DNA of 64,000 bases from Synergistaceae bacterium (GTDB lineage Bacteria > Synergistota > Synergistia > Synergistales > Aminobacteriaceae). Shown here in pieces: positions 6,698 to 16,756 of the stretch (within the stretch, counting starts at the first letter, position 1; each line of letters begins with the position of its first letter). Where the stretch lies: positions 87,747 to 151,746 of the forward strand of contig JAFSSM010000015.1 in NCBI GenBank assembly GCA_017451025.1, written 5' to 3'. The notes beneath the pieces are model-generated. The model was given only the letters and a program-made list of their open reading frames with translations, was not told the origin of the DNA and made no database searches. Position numbers and translations under genes: made by a program.

Positions 6698-9427
6698 TTA
6701 GCGTGAACGTTTAAGCACGAATGCCGCGAGCATGAGAAGCCCAAATCCGGAGTTGCATCCTCCGCCTCCTCCGCCGCCGCTTGCCGCATTATCGTTAGTG
6801 TTGTTCTGCGTTGTCGGCGTTCCGTAATCGCCCGTGTTATTGTTGTCGACGGTTGGTGCTTCGCCGCCGCTGTTATCAGGCAAAGAGTTATCGACGGGGT
6901 ATGCATCATCAGGAGTAGGTTCGGGTGATGCATCTGGTTCCGGTTCTGGTGATACATCTGGTTCCGGTGCCACGTTCTGAGTATCTGCCTCTTCAATTGT
7001 GATCGTGTATTCTTTCGAGGCTGATACCGTATCACTGGCAAACATAATACTGCTGAGCCCCGCAAACCTTGAGGCCTCTGCTGTGAACGTATAGCTTCCT
7101 GCCTTTGTCGGAATACCTGTTATGCTCCCGGTGAGTGAGTCTAGAGCCAATCCGTCGGGCAGGTCTCCGGAAATTATTGACCATGTTACTGCCGAAAAAC
7201 TGGCCGTCAGTGTGTCATAATAGCTCACTCCGACTTTTCCGGACGCAAGGGATGATTTCGTGATGGTTATGTTCCCTGTAGTATCAGGTGCCTGGATTGA
7301 ATCCGGCGTTTCAGGTGTCGATGACTCTTCTGCAATTACAAGCGTAAATTCTTTTGAGGCTGTTGCGTTGCTGCTCGACACTGTAACCGTGAAGGTGTAT
7401 GTTCCTGAGGTTGTCGGAGTCCCTGTAATTGCGCCGAGATTTCTGCTAAGAGCAGAGAATCTCCCTGTATAGCTGCCGAGCGTGAGTCCTGGCGGAAGTG
7501 ATCCCTCCGAAATTTCCCACTCCCAAGTCGCGAACAAGGCCAAGTCTGCGCTGACTCTGATGCTTGCGCTGTATTCCTCGCCTACTGCTCCGTCGCTAAG
7601 GCTGTCCGTAGTAATAACTGCATTCTTCCCTACCTGGACCAGCGACGTAGAAGAACTCTTGATTGTGAGGGTGTATTGTTTTGTGCCGGTGCTTGTACCG
7701 TTTGAGGCCTGGACTGTGAATGTATATGTGCCTGATTTTGCGGGAATGCCTGAGATTACGCCCGTTGAGGAGTTGAGGGTGAGGCCGTCCGGAAGTTCTC
7801 CTTCGGACACCGACCACGTTACGCTTGAGGTATTCGCGGTGAGCAGTTCATTATAGCTTGCGCCTTCTGTTCCGTCAGCCAGAGATGTCTTAGTGATCGT
7901 GATGCTCTCTGTCAGAATCGGATCTGCGGGGGCCTCAGCGGGTGTCTCTGCCTCAGTCCCGGCAATATGCACCGTGAAAGTTTTGGCGTTGGTGTTGCCG
8001 TTAGCATCAGCAACTTTCAGGACAAATGTATAGTATCCGCCTCCCCACGATGAATATTTGGGGGTTCCTGTTAGGAAAGCGTACTGCCCTGTTGTGCCCG
8101 CGCTAGCGTATACTTCGCTGTCCGAAGCGGCTAGCGACAATCCCGAAGCACTTAGCTGCATTTCTTCATCAAGGCCGTCAATCTGGCTGACACTCCACGT
8201 GTAGGGAGCAGTTCCTCCGCTCGCCGAAACATGGCCGGAATATGCTTCGCCTTCTTGGCCGTCAGTGAATGTCCCGGAAATTTCGGGGTCAGGGTCATCC
8301 GTGAACTCCTGTTCGCCGTTTGCGGTTGGGTCATCTTCTGAGACTCCTTCGAGCTTCACTCTGCGCTGAAGCCTCGCTGAACGTCCGTCCGCATCAGTAA
8401 CTTTGACCATGAATGTGAATATGCCGTTTCCTTCGGGGTGTCCGGATACATAGGCATATTCGCCCTGATTTCCGCTTGGATGTTTCCAGGAGTCATAGAC
8501 AGAGATAACCTCATCCGAACAAGAAAGCTCCAGTCCTTGAGGCAAAGTTCCTTTCACGAGCGACCATGTATAGGGCTTGCGCGGAGAAGGGATAATTCCA
8601 GCAAAGCACTTTTCCATGTAAGCGAACTTGCCGTCATACCAATTAGTGCCCGCTGAATCAATTACATCATCTCCGAAAGTTACTATGCTTATACCGTCAT
8701 CAAAACTATTCCCGCCTACCTCAATAGAGAAATCCTTTTCTGCAGAATTGCCGTTTGCGTCAGTAGCTTTGAGCGTGAAGCTGTAAGTCCCTGCAGTTGT
8801 GAGTATTCCCCTGAAGTGTAAATATCTGTCGGTGTGCTCATCGATGACGCTGCTCTCTGAATGATCTCCAGGGAAAAGCCCGAGTCCTGGAGGAAGAGTT
8901 CCCTTGCTCACGCTCCACTTAAACGGAGGTGTACCGTTTTCCACGCCGGCATACGAAAAGATATTGCCGTAAAGATGCTGTGTAGTGAGGTAGGATTCGC
9001 CTACGGATGCTCCGCCGAAAGAGCCTGTGATGCTGGGAGCAAGAGTCTGATTCCCGGTATTGCCGCCGTTTTGGTCTGTTGTGTCATTGTTCCCGCCTCC
9101 ATCGTTGCCGTCTGGTGCCCATATAGTACCGCTTCCTGAGCAGCGGGAACATGTTTCTGTTCTGTTGCCGTTGCAGTTCGAGCATCTTCCGCTGCCGTTG
9201 CATTGGTTGCAGCGTGGGTACTCTCCTGGACCGTTTCCGTAGCTTGGTACATAACTAAGTTTCCCATCACCGCCGCAGTATATGCACCTTCCTGACCCGT
9301 TGCACTCATGGCAATTGACTTTTCCATCGCCTCCGCAAGTCGGGCAGGGCTGGTCGCCGGCAAACGACGCACTGCATAGGACAGCCGGGAGCAAAACTCC
9401 CAGCAAAAGCACAACATATTTCTTCAT
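6698..9427 (-). CDS. Exported zinc-finger and Ig-repeat protein with Synergist-CTERM anchor
   Basis: 909 residues. Signal peptide 1-23 ends at SASFA. Residues 28-100 hold six CxxC pairs (C28/31, 39/42, 48/51, 73/76, 82/85, 93/96), most continuing as CxxCxGxG, the DnaJ central zinc-finger pattern, here on an exported protein. Six Ig-like (He_PIG-type) repeats follow, marked by WS-x-GxLPxGL and GxPxxxGxYTF. An Asp/Pro/Glu-rich linker leads to seven Gly, CNSG, a hydrophobic run and LKRSR, the Synergist-CTERM signal. Frame continues 43 codons upstream of the chosen ATG, but only that ATG has AGGAGG and a signal peptide. Role unknown; a surface adhesin or glycan-binding protein is inference. Confidence 0.88.
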   Translation of the reverse strand: MKKYVVLLLGVLLPAVLCSASFAGDQPCPTCGGDGKVNCHECNGSGRCIYCGGDGKLSYVPSYGNGPGEYPRCNQCNGSGRCSNCNGNRTETCSRCSGSGTIWAPDGNDGGGNNDTTDQNGGNTGNQTLAPSITGSFGGASVGESYLTTQHLYGNIFSYAGVENGTPPFKWSVSKGTLPPGLGLFPGDHSESSVIDEHTDRYLHFRGILTTAGTYSFTLKATDANGNSAEKDFSIEVGGNSFDDGISIVTFGDDVIDSAGTNWYDGKFAYMEKCFAGIIPSPRKPYTWSLVKGTLPQGLELSCSDEVISVYDSWKHPSGNQGEYAYVSGHPEGNGIFTFMVKVTDADGRSARLQRRVKLEGVSEDDPTANGEQEFTDDPDPEISGTFTDGQEGEAYSGHVSASGGTAPYTWSVSQIDGLDEEMQLSASGLSLAASDSEVYASAGTTGQYAFLTGTPKYSSWGGGYYTFVLKVADANGNTNAKTFTVHIAGTEAETPAEAPADPILTESITITKTSLADGTEGASYNELLTANTSSVTWSVSEGELPDGLTLNSSTGVISGIPAKSGTYTFTVQASNGTSTGTKQYTLTIKSSSTSLVQVGKNAVITTDSLSDGAVGEEYSASIRVSADLALFATWEWEISEGSLPPGLTLGSYTGRFSALSRNLGAITGTPTTSGTYTFTVTVSSSNATASKEFTLVIAEESSTPETPDSIQAPDTTGNITITKSSLASGKVGVSYYDTLTASFSAVTWSIISGDLPDGLALDSLTGSITGIPTKAGSYTFTAEASRFAGLSSIMFASDTVSASKEYTITIEEADTQNVAPEPDVSPEPEPDASPEPTPDDAYPVDNSLPDNSGGEAPTVDNNNTGDYGTPTTQNNTNDNAASGGGGGGGCNSGFGLLMLAAFVLKRSR

Positions 9428-9506
9428 GATAAGGCCTCCTGAAAATATAAAGTTAGAGGTTACGAAGCCAAACAACAAAATGTGTAAAGATTTATGGGAT
9501 GAGTTG

Positions 9507-9515
9507 ATTATAGCA
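9507..9515 (-). promoter_or_regulatory. Extended -10 promoter of the 909-residue Synergist-CTERM gene
   Basis: TGcTATAAT on the minus strand, directly downstream of the serA terminator. It has no -35 but the same core and leader motif as 6597-6605. Confidence 0.5.
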
Positions 9516-9520
9516 CACAC

Positions 9521-9553
9521 AAAAAAAGCCTCCCCCGACAAATCGAGAGAGGC
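9521..9553 (-). terminator. Terminator after serA
   Basis: A 10-base-pair stem on the minus strand (GCCTCTCTCG with CGGGGGAGGC), 6-base loop, then seven T. Confidence 0.88.
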
Positions 9554-9570
9554 CATATCTCCATTTCTTT

Positions 9571-10767
9571 CTACCAGCCCTGACTTCGTTCCTTCACCCT
9601 TCTGACCCTCAGAACCCCGTCAATCTCACGCAGTCTCTCCGTCGTGTCATCAGGCATCTTGTGCGAAATATCCACAAGCGTGTACGCATACTGCCCCTTC
9701 GCCTTGTTGAGCAGGTTCTCAATGTTGAGACCGTTGCTCCCGAAGAACGACGTTATCTGCGAAAGCATGTTCGGGATGTTCCGGTGCAAGATAACTACGC
9801 GCGCTTCTGCTCCGCACGTCCCGGCGTTAATTTCAGGGTAATTCACGCTGTTGGTGATGTTCCCGTTGTCCAGATAGTCCTGAAGCTGCAGTGCCGCCAT
9901 AACTGCGCAGTTATCCTCTGCTTCCTCAGTTGATGCACCCAAATGCGGAAGGATTATTGCGTTCGGAAGATTGGCACTCGTAGTGTTCGGGAAATCAGAG
10001 ATATATCTTCCGACTTGGCCGGACTCCAGTGCATTGCGCAATGCGTCCTCATCGACCAGAACATCACGCGCAAAGTTCAGCAGCTTAACGCCCGGCTTCA
10101 TCTTGCTTACGGCTTCGGCGTTAATCATGTGCTTTGTAGAATCCATTGCTGGCACGTGAATTGTGATGTAGTCGCTGGCCGCATAGACCTCATCAGGAGA
10201 ATCTGCGTGCTTGACCATCGGGCTGAGCATCCACGCAGATTTTACGGACAGGAATGGATCGTAACCTAGAACGTTCATTCCCAGACTTACAGCCGCGTTT
10301 GCGACACGCACACCTATTGCTCCAAGCCCGATAACCCCGAGCGTCTTTCCCTGAATCTCGTGCCCCGCAAAGTTCTTCTTGGCCTTTTCTGCGGTCTTGG
10401 CCAGACCTGAATCTCCAGTGTTGTCCTTTACCCACGATATGCCCTCGAATATTCCGCGCGATGCAAGAAGCAGCCCGGCTATCACCAGTTCCTTAACGCT
10501 GTTTGCGTTTGCGCCCGGCGTGTTGAAGACCACTATTCCATGCTCAGAACAGCGGTCTATCGGAATATTGTTGACACCTGCTCCTGCTCTGGCTATTGCC
10601 CTCAAGCCTTCAGCGAACTCCATTGTGTGCATATCAGCACTTCTCACGAGAATCCCTGCGGCCTCGTTCACGTTCTGCGTAACCTCGTAACCGTCCCTGA
10701 ACTGGCCAAGTCCGACGGACGCAATGTTGTTCAGGCAATATATCTTTCTGTGTTTAGGCTCAAGCAT
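9571..10767 (-). CDS. serA: D-3-phosphoglycerate dehydrogenase
   Basis: 398 residues. First step of serine synthesis, oxidising 3-phosphoglycerate with NAD+. The D-2-hydroxyacid dehydrogenase core has the Rossmann motif GVIGLGAIGVRVANA near 150, the catalytic Arg in NFARDVLVDEDAL and the catalytic His in PHLGASTEEAEDN. A C-terminal ACT domain (about 325-395, starting EARVVILHRNIPNMLSQI) is the likely serine-feedback site. The ATG overlaps the end of serC by eight bases (ATGCTTGA), indicating translational coupling; an upstream in-frame start inside serC lacks a ribosome site. Confidence 0.93.
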   Translation of the reverse strand: MLEPKHRKIYCLNNIASVGLGQFRDGYEVTQNVNEAAGILVRSADMHTMEFAEGLRAIARAGAGVNNIPIDRCSEHGIVVFNTPGANANSVKELVIAGLLLASRGIFEGISWVKDNTGDSGLAKTAEKAKKNFAGHEIQGKTLGVIGLGAIGVRVANAAVSLGMNVLGYDPFLSVKSAWMLSPMVKHADSPDEVYAASDYITIHVPAMDSTKHMINAEAVSKMKPGVKLLNFARDVLVDEDALRNALESGQVGRYISDFPNTTSANLPNAIILPHLGASTEEAEDNCAVMAALQLQDYLDNGNITNSVNYPEINAGTCGAEARVVILHRNIPNMLSQITSFFGSNGLNIENLLNKAKGQYAYTLVDISHKMPDDTTERLREIDGVLRVRRVKERSQGW

Positions 10768-11845
10768 GATGTTTTTCCTCGAAGTCCGCCATAAACTCAA
10801 CCAGTGCCTTCACGCCCTCGATAGGCATTGCGTTATACAGTGAGGCTCTCATTCCTCCGACAGAACGATGGCCCTTGACGTTGCGGAGTCCTGCTTTTTC
10901 GGCCTGTGCGCAAAATTCTGCGTCAAGTTCCTTGCTGCCGGTGATAAACGGTACGTTCATCAATGAGCGGTCTTTTTTCTCGACCGTACCGTGAAACAGT
11001 TTCGAACTGTCAAGATAATCGTAGAGGAGCTTGGCCTTTGCCTCGTTTATCTTCTTCATGGCCTCAGTTCCGCCCAATTTCAGCAGCCACTTGAACACCA
11101 GACCGCACACATAAATATTGAAGCAGGGAGGAGTGTTGAACAGGGACTTGTTGTCGGCGTGAGTCTTGTACTTCATCATTGTTGGGGTTGAAGGCAGAAC
11201 ATCGTCGCGTATAAGGTCTTCGCGGATAATCACTATTGCTACACCTGCAGGGCCGACGTTTTTCTGAACTCCGCCCATAATCAGGCCGTATCTGCTCACG
11301 TCGAGAGGCTCACTCAGGAACATTGAGGATATGTCCGCAACGAGGGTCTTTCCCTTAGTGTCGGGGAGCTGGCGGATAGTTGTGCCGTGAACTGTCTCGT
11401 TCTGGCAGATGTACACGTAATCGGCGTTTGGAGAGATATTCAGGTCTGAGAGGTCAGGCACATACGAATAATTCTTGTCTGATGAATCGGCGACGACATT
11501 TACTGCGCCGAAAATTTTTGCCTCGCTTGCGGCCTTCTTGCTCCACTGGCCCGTAACAATATAATCCGCGACTCTGTTCACCATGAGGTTCATGGGTATC
11601 ATTGCGAACTGTGTATAGCCTCCGCCCTGAAGGAAGAGGACTTTGTAGTTGTCGGGAATGTTCATGAGTGTGCGCAAGTCCTTTTCTGCGGTGAAGAGAA
11701 TCTCCTCAAAATCCTTTGACCTGTGGCTCATTTCCATAACGGACATTCCGGAAGTGCCGTATTCGAGTAATTCTGCCTGTACTGTGCGTAAAACTTCTTC
11801 AGGCAGAACTGCTGGGCCTGCGCTGAAGTTAAAAACTCTGCTCAA
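10760..11845 (-). CDS. serC: Phosphoserine aminotransferase
   Basis: 361 residues, class V PLP aminotransferase converting 3-phosphohydroxypyruvate to phosphoserine. FNFSAGPAVLPEEVL opens the protein as usual for SerC; the PLP lysine is K195 in GGVQKNVGPAG. The start codon is TTG, with AGGAGG nine bases upstream and no ATG available before it. First gene of serC-serA; serB is not present nearby. A palindromic -10 shared with the divergent editing gene lies at 11875. Confidence 0.94.
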   Translation of the reverse strand: MSRVFNFSAGPAVLPEEVLRTVQAELLEYGTSGMSVMEMSHRSKDFEEILFTAEKDLRTLMNIPDNYKVLFLQGGGYTQFAMIPMNLMVNRVADYIVTGQWSKKAASEAKIFGAVNVVADSSDKNYSYVPDLSDLNISPNADYVYICQNETVHGTTIRQLPDTKGKTLVADISSMFLSEPLDVSRYGLIMGGVQKNVGPAGVAIVIIREDLIRDDVLPSTPTMMKYKTHADNKSLFNTPPCFNIYVCGLVFKWLLKLGGTEAMKKINEAKAKLLYDYLDSSKLFHGTVEKKDRSLMNVPFITGSKELDAEFCAQAEKAGLRNVKGHRSVGGMRASLYNAMPIEGVKALVEFMADFEEKHHA

Positions 11846-11874
11846 ATTTATATGCCTCCTTAAAGTATGAGTGT

Positions 11875-11882
11875 ATTATAAT
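11875..11882. promoter_or_regulatory. Palindromic -10 element between serC and the alanyl-tRNA editing gene
   Basis: ATTATAAT contains TATAAT on both strands offset by two bases, so one element can serve both divergent genes. The -35 regions are weak on both sides. Confidence 0.5.
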
Positions 11883-11922
11883 TCATTCACACAGAAAATT
11901 TTTCACGCACGAGGTTTCACTA

Positions 11923-13125
11923 ATGACCGCTAAACTGTATTACGAAGACTTATACGACCGCGAGTTCGACGCAGAAGTACTCTCGCAGGAAGAGCACGAC
12001 GGAAAATACCACGTTATCCTGAACCGGACGCTGTTCTACCCTTCCGGCGGAGGCCAGCCCTGCGACTTGGGAAGTATTGACGGAATAGATGTGCTTGATG
12101 TTCATGAGGAAGGCAAGGACATTGTTCATGTTCTGGCCTCACGGCTTGAGGGAGTGAACGTTCACGGCATTCTGGACTGGGAGCGCAGATTTGAGCTTAT
12201 GCAGCAGCATTTTGGTGAACATCTTCTTGCCGGGTGTCTGTGGAATTTGCACCAGATACACACCGACAGAATGCGCATTGAGGGCGAAAATGTCTCGATA
12301 GACACCGACAAGCCCATAGCACTTGACGCAATTCTGGAGGCTGAAGCGGAAGCTAACCGCGCAATCTGGGCAGATATTCCCGTTGAAGTGATATACCCGT
12401 CAATGGACGAAATTCGTGAACGTGCCCGCAAACTTCCTCCAGAGGATGCGGAACTCCCGATCAGGATTGTGAAGGCTGAGGGAGTGGACTACGTTCCGTG
12501 CTGCGGACTTCACGTCAGTTCTACGGGCCAAGTCGGATTAGTGAAGGTTACGAGCGTGGAGAACCACAAGGGCGGCTCGCGGATATATCTTCGGTGCGGC
12601 AAGGCGGCGTATAGGTGGCTGGACTCGGTGTACCGTGAATTGCGGAAGGCAGAGGCGGAATTGGTGTGCGGTTATGACGGCATCAACGAGAAGATAGCGA
12701 TTCTGAAGGGACAGATTCACGACCTGAAGGCCCAGAACGACGCAACGATGGAAAGATTCCTGAAGCCTATAGCTGAGAATCTGGTTGCTGGTGCTGAAGC
12801 ACTGGGAGGGTATAAGCTGGTGAGGCACGTAATGCAGGCAGGGCAGGACGACGTGAAGAGAATGTTCCGGTTATTGACGGCGAATAATCGTGAGGTGATT
12901 GCGGTGCTTGCCGGTGAAAATTCAGATGGAGTATTCCTGACGTTCGGGACGCACAAAGAGAACAAGGGAGTTGATGTGAGAGGTGCGTTTCGGAAGGCGA
13001 TGGAGATTCTGGAGGGCAGGGGCGGAGGAAGTCCGGTGTGTGCTCAGGGCTGGGGCAAGAAGAGCGATGTTATGGAGTCGGCACTTGCTTCGGCAGTCTT
13101 GGAGCTGAAGAATAATGTGAAATGA
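11923..13125 (+). CDS. Alanyl-tRNA editing protein, AlaX long type with DHHA1 domain
   Basis: 400 residues. It hydrolyses mischarged Ser- or Gly-tRNA(Ala) in trans, backing up AlaRS editing. The N-terminal beta-barrel of AlaRS type carries FYPSGGGQPCDLG (38-50). The zinc-site residues are H96 and H100 in QQHFGEH, and C193/C194 and H197 in CCGLHV. A C-terminal DHHA1-like domain (about 290-395) ends with GGGSPVCAQGWGK. There is no aminoacylation core, which rules out AlaRS itself. It is followed 12 bases later by a glycosyltransferase gene, with no evident functional link. Confidence 0.9.
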   Translation: MTAKLYYEDLYDREFDAEVLSQEEHDGKYHVILNRTLFYPSGGGQPCDLGSIDGIDVLDVHEEGKDIVHVLASRLEGVNVHGILDWERRFELMQQHFGEHLLAGCLWNLHQIHTDRMRIEGENVSIDTDKPIALDAILEAEAEANRAIWADIPVEVIYPSMDEIRERARKLPPEDAELPIRIVKAEGVDYVPCCGLHVSSTGQVGLVKVTSVENHKGGSRIYLRCGKAAYRWLDSVYRELRKAEAELVCGYDGINEKIAILKGQIHDLKAQNDATMERFLKPIAENLVAGAEALGGYKLVRHVMQAGQDDVKRMFRLLTANNREVIAVLAGENSDGVFLTFGTHKENKGVDVRGAFRKAMEILEGRGGGSPVCAQGWGKKSDVMESALASAVLELKNNVK

Positions 13126-13137
13126 GGTTGACAAGCC

Positions 13138-14289
<1,152 letters not shown>

Positions 14290-14295
14290 TAAAAA

Positions 14296-14331
14296 CTTTC
14301 CCCCGTCTAACTTCAACGGGGGATTTTCTTT
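14296..14331. terminator. Bidirectional terminator between the GT2 and DtxR-family genes
   Basis: CCCCCGT pairs with ACGGGGG across a 9-base loop, with T-rich tails on both strands. Confidence 0.82.
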
Positions 14332-14998
14332 ATGTCCTTGAAGGCTGCTGTATCCAGATCGTAGCCGCCTCGTTCAGCGAAAGTTCCTGTTCCTTCCTCG
14401 CCACCTTACACCTGAACTTCTCCTCCTCATTCCCCAGCAGCTCAACCTCCGTCCCAACAGCAAAACCCTTCTCCAGCAATTTCTTCCTCAGCGGCTCATC
14501 TGCCGTCAGCCTCAAAATTACTCCCTCAGACCCAACTTCGCACAGCGTCAGCGGTACAGGCATAAGCAGTATCGGCTTCTCAATCGCCAGAAATATCTCG
14601 TCAACCCATGGCTGATGTTCCGCACGTGCCTTCCGGAAAAATTCCAGCAATGCATAAAGCCTGTCCTCAGTCGTAGCGTCAATATAGTGCTCCATCGAAC
14701 ACGCCATCTCAGACGAGTGATCCCTATCCAGTCCCAGCAGTTCGTGGAAGAATGCCCTGAACCCCTCGTGCCTGTGGAAAACTGTCATCCCCTGCCTGCG
14801 CCCCGCTTCGGTAAGGTGAAGAGTTCCGTATCGTTCGTGCTTCACAAGCTCAAGGTCAACAAGTTTCTGGATTGTCGCCGTAACTGTGCCCTTAGTGATT
14901 TTCAGGCGGTCGGCAACATCAGTAACAGTAACTTTCCTGCCGGTGCTCTCAAGCAGGAATAATTCCTCAAGATAGTCCTCAATTCGCGGGCTTAACAT
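14330..14998 (-). CDS. DtxR/MntR-family metal-dependent repressor
   Basis: 222 residues. N-terminal winged helix (5-65, VTDVADRLKITKGTVTATIQ as recognition unit), dimerisation/metal domain (70-140), and a C-terminal FeoA/SH3-like domain (about 148-215). Metal ligands are mixed: D8, E11 and H77 as in MntR, but C100, E103 and H104 like the Cys-containing site of DtxR. Last gene of the iron-uptake operon, 48 bases after the decayed permease, so it probably represses this operon when Fe(II) (or Mn(II)) is plentiful. I could not identify the operator with confidence. Confidence 0.88.
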   Translation of the reverse strand: MLSPRIEDYLEELFLLESTGRKVTVTDVADRLKITKGTVTATIQKLVDLELVKHERYGTLHLTEAGRRQGMTVFHRHEGFRAFFHELLGLDRDHSSEMACSMEHYIDATTEDRLYALLEFFRKARAEHQPWVDEIFLAIEKPILLMPVPLTLCEVGSEGVILRLTADEPLRKKLLEKGFAVGTEVELLGNEEEKFRCKVARKEQELSLNEAATIWIQQPSRT

Positions 14999-15046
14999 TC
15001 ATTTTTCACCTCATGTTCTCGTGTGTGTCATCATGTCCGGCAGCAA

Positions 15047-16018
15047 CTACGGCAGGCCAAGTACTTCCGCAAAATATCCGCTTCCGTACATAATGATTAT
15101 CCCGCCCAGAATTATACCTGCTATTGTACCGAAAATGTTTGTTGTTACTGACATAAACACCCTTCTTTTTCCGCACAGCAAGCACAGCAAGATAATCACT
15201 ATCACCGAAACTCCCCACATCACAGCCAGGAAAGCCTTCATTATGCACGATACCTTCACTATGCCTGAAGAGATATTGCCGACGAATCTCTTGCTGAACA
15301 GCGCGTAAATTCCCTTCGAGTTCAAGGATTTGTTGATGTTCCGCGCAATCTGTGCTGTATCTTGGCCTGGCTTGAGCTTGATCATTATCACGGAGACCAG
15401 ATTATTATTCTCGGCGAGCTTCTGGGATGTCATGCTCTCTGCCGATTTCGCAAGGTCAATTATCGTTTTCCGGTTCATGAACACTCCAGAATCAAAACCC
15501 ATTCCTGTACGTTCAAGCCTGCCTGCGATTTTGAGGGACTTTCCGAAAAATACTATCTCGTCGCCAACATTTCCGGCGTTATGGTGGCCAAGAAGCACTT
15601 CACCGTCATTGAGTGTAATTTTCTGCGATGAAGGAAGCCAGCTCCTCACGATAAAATCACTCTCGCAATCTATGCCCATAATCTGGACGGGATAAGAACA
15701 GCAAGAAGCCTTCATTGTCGCCATAAATACCTGCGGAGTAATTTTGTCGATGGCCTCGAGGTTCAGTGCACGGAGTTCGTCCATCGCGTTATCGGGAAGA
15801 TATGACGCACTGGGTTTTCCAGAAAGAATTACGCTGTCAACGTGAGGGTCATAGCCTGCCGGAACAATAATGATGTCTGCACCGAGACGGTCAGCTAGTT
15901 TTTCCGTCCCTGCAGAGAGTCCGAACATAAAGACTGTTCCGCCAAACAGGAACGCCGCAAAAATTGTCAGCAACACAAACAAACAAAAACGCCTGAAAAT
16001 ATTAGACTCTACACGCAT
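15047..16018 (-). CDS. Decayed FtsX/MacB-type permease
   Basis: 323 residues against 405 and 421 for its two intact relatives just upstream. It keeps the first membrane helix (about 8-32), the extracytoplasmic domain and a second helix (about 250-275). It then jumps from LLCLLCGKRR to VFMSVTTNIFG, missing the cytoplasmic RREIxLxKALGA coupling segment, and it ends before the fourth helix. Frame remains open, so this is an in-frame internal deletion plus C-terminal loss rather than a frameshift. It is likely non-functional as a transporter or a half-size accessory. The ATG with GAGG nine bases upstream is preferred to a TTG 15 bases earlier. Confidence 0.7.
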   Translation of the reverse strand: MRVESNIFRRFCLFVLLTIFAAFLFGGTVFMFGLSAGTEKLADRLGADIIIVPAGYDPHVDSVILSGKPSASYLPDNAMDELRALNLEAIDKITPQVFMATMKASCCSYPVQIMGIDCESDFIVRSWLPSSQKITLNDGEVLLGHHNAGNVGDEIVFFGKSLKIAGRLERTGMGFDSGVFMNRKTIIDLAKSAESMTSQKLAENNNLVSVIMIKLKPGQDTAQIARNINKSLNSKGIYALFSKRFVGNISSGIVKVSCIMKAFLAVMWGVSVIVIILLCLLCGKRRVFMSVTTNIFGTIAGIILGGIIIMYGSGYFAEVLGLP

Positions 16019-16036
16019 AATATACAGCCTCAATTC

Positions 16037-16750
16037 CTACACGCTAACATTGCTCTTGAGCTTCAGTGCCTCGCCGAACGTAGCAGACTGGTCAATGTCG
16101 TCAACTATCCTTCCGTGTTCAAGCACTATCTTCCTCTGCGCAACATCACCAACCTCCGGATCGTGCGTAACCACAATTATCGTGACTCCCTCTTCATGCA
16201 ATCTCCGGAATATGTCTACTACAATTCCCTCGTTCTCCTCGTCGAGATTGCCCGTTGGTTCATCGCCCAATAGTATCTGCGGAGAATTTATCAGTGCACG
16301 CGCAATACACACCCTCTGCTGTTCTCCGCCGGATAACTGCGCCGGAAGATGCCTTGCCCTGTCCGCAAGTCCTACCTTAGCGAGTGCCTCCATCGCTTCC
16401 TCTTCGTCGGGCATACTGTGGTAATACTGCGCAACCATTACGTTCTCCACTGCGGTCAAATAGCTTATCAGGTGGAACTGCTGGAAAATCAACCCTATCT
16501 TGTCACGGCGAATACGCGTCAGGCTCGCAGCATTTTCCTTGCTGATGTCAACCCCGTCAAGAATTACGCTCCCAACTGAAGGTGTATCCATGCACCCGAT
16601 AATATTTATCATTGTGGTCTTCCCTGAACCGGACGGCCCCATTATCGACAGCCAGTCCCCGGCGTTCACGCTCAGGTTAATATCCGCCAGAGCCTTGAGA
16701 TTCCCGTAAATCTTCGAGACATTGTGAAGCTCCAAAATCGTTGATGACAT
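16037..16750 (-). CDS. ABC transporter ATPase, LolD/MacB class
   Basis: 237 residues. Walker A GPSGSGKTT (38-46), Q-loop near FQQFH, signature LSGGEQQR (139-146), Walker B ILLGDEPTGNLD (159-170), and the H-loop in VVTHDPEV. It powers the two FtsX-like permeases encoded directly upstream. It has the same place and type as the ATPase of the Campylobacter P19 iron cluster. GGGAG lies upstream of the ATG and the gap to the permease gene is six bases. Confidence 0.93.
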   Translation of the reverse strand: MSSTILELHNVSKIYGNLKALADINLSVNAGDWLSIMGPSGSGKTTMINIIGCMDTPSVGSVILDGVDISKENAASLTRIRRDKIGLIFQQFHLISYLTAVENVMVAQYYHSMPDEEEAMEALAKVGLADRARHLPAQLSGGEQQRVCIARALINSPQILLGDEPTGNLDEENEGIVVDIFRRLHEEGVTIIVVTHDPEVGDVAQRKIVLEHGRIVDDIDQSATFGEALKLKSNVSV

Positions 16751-16756
16751 TTCTAG

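Noticed and set aside
9428..9556. 43-codon upstream extension of the 909-residue exported protein
   Set aside because: It runs through the serA terminator and the gene's own promoter, and would bury the signal peptide.
15006..15248. Small frame on the minus strand overlapping the decayed permease, considered as its missing C-terminus
   Set aside because: The sequence is Gly/Arg/His-rich and not hydrophobic, so it is not the lost membrane helix in another frame.
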